The notes beneath the pieces were generated by a model. The model was not told where the DNA came from, did no database searches, and was given only the letters and a program-made list of their open reading frames with translations. The position numbers and the translations under genes are program-made. DNA of 64,000 nt from Serendipita indica DSM 11827 (Eukaryota; Basidiomycota; Agaricomycetes; Sebacinales; Serendipitaceae), in NCBI GenBank assembly GCA_910890315.1, contig CAJVGD010000010.1, forward strand, positions 62,001-126,000. The letters run 5' to 3'. This document shows, in pieces, positions 57,507 to 64,000 of this stretch. Each line of letters opens with the position of its first letter. The first letter of the stretch is position 1.

Positions 57507-59836
57507 TTAATTACGCCTGCTCCCGAGCGCGGCGATAATTTCCCCTTGGTGCTCTAACAAGTGCTTGTGGAACTGCCCTGCCTCGGGGCGACCTGAATCA
57601 CCTGAATCAGGCCTCCAGCACCACTCGAGCGCATCCCAAAGGCGCGATAACCCAAGAGGCTGGGTGGAAAGGTTCGACGGGCGCTGCGCCGGTGGAAGCC
57701 CTGCACCGATATCTAGGACGATGCCATCGTGGTTATCGCGGTTTTCGTACGGCATCGTAGACCACAAGATCTACAATACAATCACTCATCAATAAGCTAT
57801 TTCGGCGAAACTAGATGGGGAATAAACTGTGCTTACATCGAGGCCTATTCCTCCCAATGCGTACACATCGCCAGCTTGGGTGACGCGTACTCCACCATTT
57901 GTACCCACGAGCTCGGGAGCTCGATATCGCGCGGTACCCACGTGTGTGGTTGTCGTATTCAACGCTACCGCGAGTTGCTGGTATTCGTTCATTTGGGCGC
58001 GTTCAATGCAATAGGAAAGTCCGAAATCCCCGATCTTGGGATTGCCGTGATCGTCGATCATTATATTCTCCTTTTTGATTCGGTGAGTTTCACGTGGAAG
58101 ACAAGATGGGGTAGCCGTACCGGCTTCAGGTCGCCGTGGATGAAACCACGCGAATGCATGTACACAACGGCGCATATGATATCTAGCCACTAGGTTGTTT
58201 CGACTGATTAATGACCGCATCGAAGCCATGATCATTTCACATACCAATTGAAACCGCACTGCGGGTGAAGGTTTTGACTTGAGATGTTTCCGGAGATTTC
58301 TGTCGTACCACTGGCAAATGTTAGAAAGTGGCCAGTGGATTAAGATGGAGTTACCGGCATAACCAATGCCCCATACTTGCCCAATTTCATGCAAATGCCG
58401 TAGACCTCTATAATGTTTTGATGGCGGAGGTCAAGAGCCGCGTAAAGTTCGCGTAGATTGCGCTACGAAACGTCAGGAAGCCATTCTAGCGTATATATTC
58501 ATCAGATACTCACTCTCTCGCTTGCAGGAGCCCTGCCCTCGCCAGCGTGCCGGTTGCCATAAGACTTTGGAATTTTGACGGCAACCTAGGTGTATCAGCA
58601 CAAAGGGATGCCGGTAGGTGAGAGCTTACTCGAATGCACACGTCATTATGATTCAATGTTCCCTCGTACACCTTGGAGTAGTTCCCATTAAAGTGCAACC
58701 GGACCTGCACGATCTGATCTTCTCTGAGATCGAAAGTAGGAGGGGGATGGCGTTTGTAATATGGGTGTGGTTGCGTGGTCGTCTGGCCTTGTTCCGCTGG
58801 TGTGGCCTCGGATCCTTGCGAAGTTGGCTGCGAACCTGGCTGACCATCTGGAGGAAAACGATTAACAAACAAACTTGTAAAAGGGCAAGTCAAAACACCA
58901 TCTTTCATCCCCGTGGTCCAGGTTTGGGGGTCCTGGGATCCATCTACGTTTGGAGGTGGACCTGCTATCGAAATTTGCGTTTGGGTGGTTGTATGGCGGC
59001 TGTGAGTTGACGTTGCAGATGATGAACTATCCGTAGTTGATGACCCAGAATCGGGGACAGTCGTCTGCGACGCCACAGAAGGCGCAGGATCTGGACCACG
59101 CGACAGGGAAAGCCAAGAGAGCCGTTCTAAGAGATTCAACAGCTTTTTTAGCTTCTTTAGAGTCGGCGATAGTCGAATGCGCTTTCGGAAACCGTCGCGG
59201 AGACGAGCCTGGCGAATCTCCGGTTTGCCATTGGCACTCGCGGTGTCCACGGTGGGTTGACCTTGTCCACCAAACACTGAGGCTTTGGTGGGATCATAAT
59301 CCTGAGTCAAAGGCTCCCCGTATAGCGGCTGGTTGACGCTATTGTTCACGAGAGGTGGCGCCGACTGGCCATTCGGCGCGCGAGATGGAGGAGGGACGGC
59401 GGGACTCGAGGGAAATGGATGTTCTGATGAAGCTGCATTGTTGTGTGTAGACTTGACGCCGATAGAGGAATAGTGCGGGCACTTGTCCGAAGCGTCGTAC
59501 AGGATCTGATGTTGAAACGGATATAGAACGGTAATTAGCGCGTGTACAGATAAATCCAGATCCTTGCTCACCGGTTGAGGCTGGGCAGGATGCTCGACGT
59601 CGGGAGACTGGTCAAAGCGGCGTGGACTGGGATGTTCAGTATGGTAGCAAATGATCCAGTGTGACACGTACGGTGAATTCTTGGCCGTTTCCACCTCGAA
59701 GGAATCATTTTTGACGTTCTGGCCTGTCCTTTTCAAATCCACTTAGGGTCGGCGTTGGGTCCAAAGTGGGCACTCACCTCGTGTCGCCGACGTGCAACGT
59801 GCTTGGCTTGACTCGTTGAGATGGATCCTGTTCCAT
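57507..59836 (-). CDS. PK7: protein kinase of a second clade, no zinc cluster
   Basis: Minus strand. Start MEQDPSQRVKPSTLHVGDTR at 59836, spliced (ACG AG|G ACA) to TGQNVKNDSFEVETAKNSP. A long Ser/Pro/Thr-rich linker includes a Leu-rich basic helix (LSPTLKKLKKLLNLLERLSW). The kinase reads VRLHFNGNYSKVYEGTLNHN (glycine loop), VAVKIPKSYG (Lys), MHSRGFIHGDLKP (catalytic loop, partly split by an intron), ENIMIDDHGNPKIGDFGLSY (true DFG), HVGTARYRAPELVG, AGDVYALGGIGLD, and a last exon with LWDALEWCWRPDSG and a stop at 57507. No break noted. It lacks the N-terminal Cys cluster of PK1-PK6, apart from a lone DKCPHYSSIGV that may be a trace of it. Cytosolic or nuclear; partners unknown. Confidence 0.75.
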
Positions 59837-60903
59837 CACTAATGCGACTCTGTCCACAAAGAGACAAGGGCCTGGTGTGGGGGCGGTTTCGCGAACGCGC
59901 TTGTGGTTTCGGCTGCCTGTCGTTGGCGGCTGCGGTCTCCAAGGGATGATAGCGAGAGAAAATGCGCCTGATCAGAATACTCTGGAATAACCCAACAATA
60001 GCCGCAGGACGCGAGCGCACAGCGCGAGTCTTGTACCACGCTGAGGTCACGAAATATCAAAGTGGGCGAGGGCAAAAGCCTGGCCGTCAACCTCAGAGTC
60101 TTCTGGCCAAATTATACAATCTCCACGCGAAGGTTCGATTTTGATTGGGCGGGCTCTGGTAAAGTATTTGATATGCTATCCATCACCTTAGGTGGCCTGC
60201 AAATGTCATCGAGTCACTAGACTTGTGACGGAGTTCACTCCAGGTTCATGCTAATCGCACATAACCTCTCCTTGGACCGCTGCGGATCCCAACCAGCAAA
60301 CAGCGCCTCGAATCTTGCTTACTCAGCCATCGCCGTTAAAATAGGGATAAATCATGATCAATCCCGGATCATATTCTGAACGTTTTTTTCGTTTCCTGTA
60401 CGCAAGCTAGTCCTACTCTATCGCACGCACCCCCAAGTGCGGCGAAAATCAACAGCGCCCGTCGTGGAGTAGGTATGGCAAAGGTATGGGTGTTCTCCTC
60501 ATTCATTTGCATCCTACTCTGTCTGAGATGGTATACAGATACTACACGTGCATTTTGGGCAGCGACAGCTCGCATTAATTCCAGAACGATGGCCCGGTCA
60601 GGCGTACTACTAAACACGACAAAGTGAAAACAGGTGTATGAAAGTCGACATCCAAAGTCACGGTCTCATCACGCAAAGGCGGAGACCTCGGCGTTCTCCC
60701 CCGTGTGATCAACGTGAGCGATACGCGTTAACGTAAGTTTCAAATATCTTTCATGACTATTGATAACCTTTTGGCCGTAGAAGGCTGCGCAGGGGCATCC
60801 AAGAGTCCCCGGAATACGACTGCCGCATCATTCCTAACCATACGTCTGCCGAAGAGATAGCTACGCAAGAGAGTTCAAACCAGAAAATGAAGCCAAGACT
60901 ATT
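59837..60903. other. Upstream of PK7, no gene seen
   Basis: Includes the PK7 promoter on the minus side; no other feature supported. Confidence 0.4.
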
Positions 60904-62221
60904 GACTGTATTCTGAAGAATGGTGAGTACAACTTGGACCCGCCGTTGACTTGGCCTATTACCATACTACCCTTGATGCATAGCGAGATGTATCCAAGAA
61001 CCCAGCATGTCTATCCAGTGCCCAAGGAGAGCTTCTATTTGGCTCCAATCGCGGACAAGGATGTATCTCATCCCAATCCCGATGGTATCATCCCAATACT
61101 CTCGAGAACGGGATCTCAAGGGCACCGTGAATTTCTATCGATCAAAACGCATAACCCTTATTCGGCAGTGCATCTAGGCCCCTTACGAAGACAGATACTG
61201 GGCGGAAGACGTGTGTACTGTTCACTGTGAATAGAACTGTACTGAGCGAACGACAGGTTACCATTAAAGTCATCAAGGCAGTCCGGTCTTAGGCACTCGA
61301 TATAGCAGGTAGATAGTGTGGAATCCGCAAGAGTCGATCCAACCTAGGTGCAGAGACAACGTCGCGAGGTCACGATTTTCCAGCACCTGAACATCCTACC
61401 AGTGTACGGTATAGTAGAAGACCCAAATTTCGGATCATTCGATGCCACTGTGACTCCAGTAAGTGAATCCTCTAACGGAAGGTTCTTATTGAGCATTCAC
61501 AGTGGTGTCTAAGCGGCAACGCTGCACAATGTCTCTACAAGTACGCTCTTTTGCCGCACTGGAAAGATATCCTCTAGTGAGTACTGCTGCGACCGATGGA
61601 TAAACGCGAGCCAAAAGCAACGTAGTGGCGAGGCGTGGTGGGTGGCCTTGTTTATATGCACTCACACTCGCCGCAAATCGTCCAAGAAGACATGAATCCT
61701 GTATGTTACCTCACACAGGGGGGAAATGCATGAGGTCAATATCACAACTCCGCATACAGGCACAACGCGATGCCTTGACCCTGAGCTAGTGACCTCAGCG
61801 ATCCGTCAGAGCCTACTACGGTCAAGGAAGTACAGTATATGCGCCGGTTCGTGTCAGATTCGGGCTGTGTTTTGTGAGTTCCTTTCACAATGCGGTCCAT
61901 TCGTTAAATACCAACTAATGCGTACCAGTTCATCTACTTGCTCGTACCCCATGCTCATCGTGAATACAAATGACATTGACAGATACTCCATAACATTTGC
62001 TGCGGACTACTACCTGCCCGTTGACCTTGCGTCATGACAACCACAGATCCTTACTCGTCTAATGTCACTTCCTTACTTTCCTCATACAATGATATTGGCA
62101 TTCTGCGGGATATCCTAGAGTTGTGCTCGGGTCGCGATCCTCTGTGTCGTCCGAGCGTCGCATCATCCCTATGTCAGCAGTCGGTCACCTGCCACGATGC
62201 CATAGTCGGTGCTCGTCAGTG
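60904..62221 (+). pseudogene. PKψ: decayed PK1/PK6-type kinase copy
   Basis: Recognisable pieces, in order: a scrap of exon 1 and intron 1 (AATGGTGAGTACAACTTGGA with CCCGCCGTTGACTTGGCC, as in PK6); the linker DVSHPNPDGIIPILSRTGSQ; NPYSAVHLG; VTIKVIKAV; TILPVYGIVEDPNF; GVVGGLVYMHSHSPQIVQED; HTGTTRCLDPELV; and LRDILELCSGRDPLCRPSVA. Multiple stops and shifts break it; the DLG part and most of exon 2 are missing. It is a host gene copy that died earlier than PK1. Confidence 0.7.
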
Positions 62222-62728
62222 ACGAGCATTAGCGATTCACTGCTTATTCATACCTCCCTGCGCGCTTCAATTCTCTCCTGCGTAAGGCTGGCGGTCTGAT
62301 CACGGTGCGAGAGCAGACGAATGATTAAATGACCACACAGATTCTCAAAAAAATCTCCATTACATCTAGGATAAATGCAGGGTGAATACAAGGAAGGATG
62401 GTGTGGTGAAACATTGATAGCGTTGCGCTACATAAAAGGCGAGAGATCTCCAAACCGCCCATCAAGCCTCAGGCGATACTCTGAAGGCGCAGGTGAGAGG
62501 TTGATCCCTACCCATGGACGCACAAAAACTAGCACAAAACCGCAAGCCTCGCCAGGCGGTAGGGAAAATAGCCATAAAGGAGCAGAAATATCCAGCAGGT
62601 GAAGGTATTACTAGTACGAAGTGGGACTCAATGCACCGCTGAGCCATGAGAACGGAAACGGTCGATTTATGGAGGCTGATAGCATTGTGGTGAAGTAGCG
62701 TTGATCATCGATGCACTTCTCCCACCGG
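62222..62728. other. Spacer between PKψ and PK8
   Basis: No gene recognised. Confidence 0.4.
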
Positions 62729-64000
62729 TCAATGGTTTCTTGGCTCTGGGTAAGTCATCCTTGTAGGTTGACAAATGGTGAGCACGTACTTGTCAGACGA
62801 GGTGGGATAGACCAAATGTTCCTGGACCTCGACAAGGACGACCATCTTCTCTTCCAGCAATCGAAGCAGGTCTGAAGAACTAGGACGAGACTTTGGAGCG
62901 CTCCAACATTTCCAAGGAGATCCCAAAGCCAGTTTGTCCCCGGGTGAGTACAGGCGACTCCCTGTCCGGGCCAAACATTGCATTTGCGGCGAAAGTCCAT
63001 AAGCTGGGCTGGTAGTTTTCCCTTTCTAATCTGCTCATACACCAACCCATACTCCGACGGAACTCTGCAGTAGGGCTGAACACGGAACAGGAGCTATCGG
63101 AGCACAAGAATTTAACCCTTGATATGCATAAGAGGATAAAAGGGGCTCACATCTAGCATTAGACAACCTATGGCCCAAACGTCACTCTCCTTTGTGCGTT
63201 TTGGTGGTGCCGCTCCTATGTCACGGTGGCAGATCAACTCTGGTGCTATATATCGGTCTGAACCGAGGTGAGTGGTAGTATTGAGCTGTGCTGCCACTCC
63301 ACGGGCGAAATTCGTAAGTTCGTCATTCATCAGGTTGGGATTGCCGCCGTAGTATTCCGCAAGTCCAAGGTCACAAAGTTTGGGAGCCTTATCGCCGCTG
63401 ATGAGGACATTCTCCTGCACAATCTGTTGAGCTCCTCTTGGACAGTAAAACGGAAATAGCTATACATACGGGTTTGAGGTCCCCATGAGCGAATCCACAA
63501 GAGTGCATATGCACGACTCCTTTCACAATCCCCAGCAGCTATAAGCTTATCAGGAAGGAGCACCACACCGCTGGTCTTATCCATACCAGATCAGTTCTTT
63601 CGACTGCGAAACGCTCTGACCTGAGATATTTTCGCAGATTTTCGTCGTACCACTGACAGATGTCAGAAAGAGTCCATCGGATCATGATGAAATTACCGGC
63701 GTAACCAATGCTCCATGATCCCCTAGAGTTTCGCAAATGCCATAGACCTCTATAACATTCTCATGCCGCACAGCAAGCGTACCGGAGAACTCGCGCATAA
63801 GGCGCTGCGAGTGTTAGAAAGCGAGCCTAGCGTATATCGGCTACTCACTCTCTCACTTACATGAGGCTCGCCGTCGGCCCCGTGAGAGTTTCCGTAGGAT
63901 TTGGGGATCTTGACGGCGACCTAGGTGTACGAGAAGAAGGCCATGTCAGTACAAATGACTCCGCAAGAGAAATGAGAGCGTACCTTGAGATCCCTGCCAT
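62729..64000 (-). CDS. PK8: second-clade protein kinase, 5' part beyond the window
   Basis: Minus strand, cut at the right edge. Visible kinase blocks: VAVKIPKSYGNSHGADGEPH (Lys) near 63920, MREFSGTLAVRHENVIEVYG, WYDENLRKYLRSERF, VVHMHSCGFAHGDLKP (catalytic loop), QENVLISGDKAPKLCDLGLA (DLG), HLGSDRYIAPELIC, ESDVWAIGCLMLD, and WKCWSAPKSRPSSSDLLRLL. It ends in TYPEPRNH and a stop at 62729. Like PK7 it has HGDLKP and VAVKIPKSYG, so it is a PK7 relative. Between the LLG and KCWSAP segments (about 62905-62920) the frame appears to slip by one base at an A-run; this is a possible defect. Confidence 0.65.

Overview
The window looks like a chromosomal segment of a filamentous basidiomycete, most likely an agaricomycete of the Rhizoctonia/Ceratobasidium kind (inference). 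Genes carry many 45-70 bp GT-AG introns. There is a CBM1-tailed glucuronoyl esterase (CE15), a DUF1996-WSC secreted protein, and an expanded kinase set with HGD-type catalytic loops. No bacterial, organellar or CRISPR feature is visible, and no LTR element or DNA transposon was recognised.

Layout. (1) 1-11.2 kb, plus strand: an unknown Ser/Pro-rich protein, then an array of an unrecognised ~215-residue, nine-exon family, here called family S (S1-S5 plus a relic). (2) 11.4-19.9 kb: CE15 esterase, ribosomal proteins eS6 and uS15 sharing a 336-bp divergent promoter, and a DUF1996-WSC protein. (3) 20.5-29.1 kb, minus strand: a second S array (S6-S9, S7 frameshifted) interrupted by a broken trypsin-like protease gene. 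The two S arrays point towards each other across the housekeeping block. (4) 29.9-57.1 kb: a kinase cluster built around enolase. PK1 and a C2H2 zinc-finger gene Z1 (minus strand) are repeated in inverted orientation as Z2 and PK6 (plus strand). Between the two arms lie enolase and PK2-PK5, all on the plus strand. (5) 57.5-64 kb: a second kinase clade (PK7, PK8, minus strand) and a decayed PK1/PK6-like copy.

Main result. PK1-PK6 are, by my exon reconstruction, fusions of an N-terminal Zn2Cys6 (Gal4-type) zinc cluster to a C-terminal protein kinase domain. In all six, the second zinc-binding Cys codon is split TG|C by the first intron. PK4 has a second, textbook zinc cluster followed by a heptad-like segment. 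PK3 reads through completely (713 residues). PK1, PK2, PK4 and PK5 carry breaks or key substitutions, so the locus seems to be duplicating and decaying quickly. Scraps of the enolase 3' end in front of PK3 and PK5 mark how the units were copied.

How the genes might work together is inference: the kinase fusions could link phosphorylation to promoter binding. No function is claimed for family S. All splice sites were read by eye, so exon ends are proposals.
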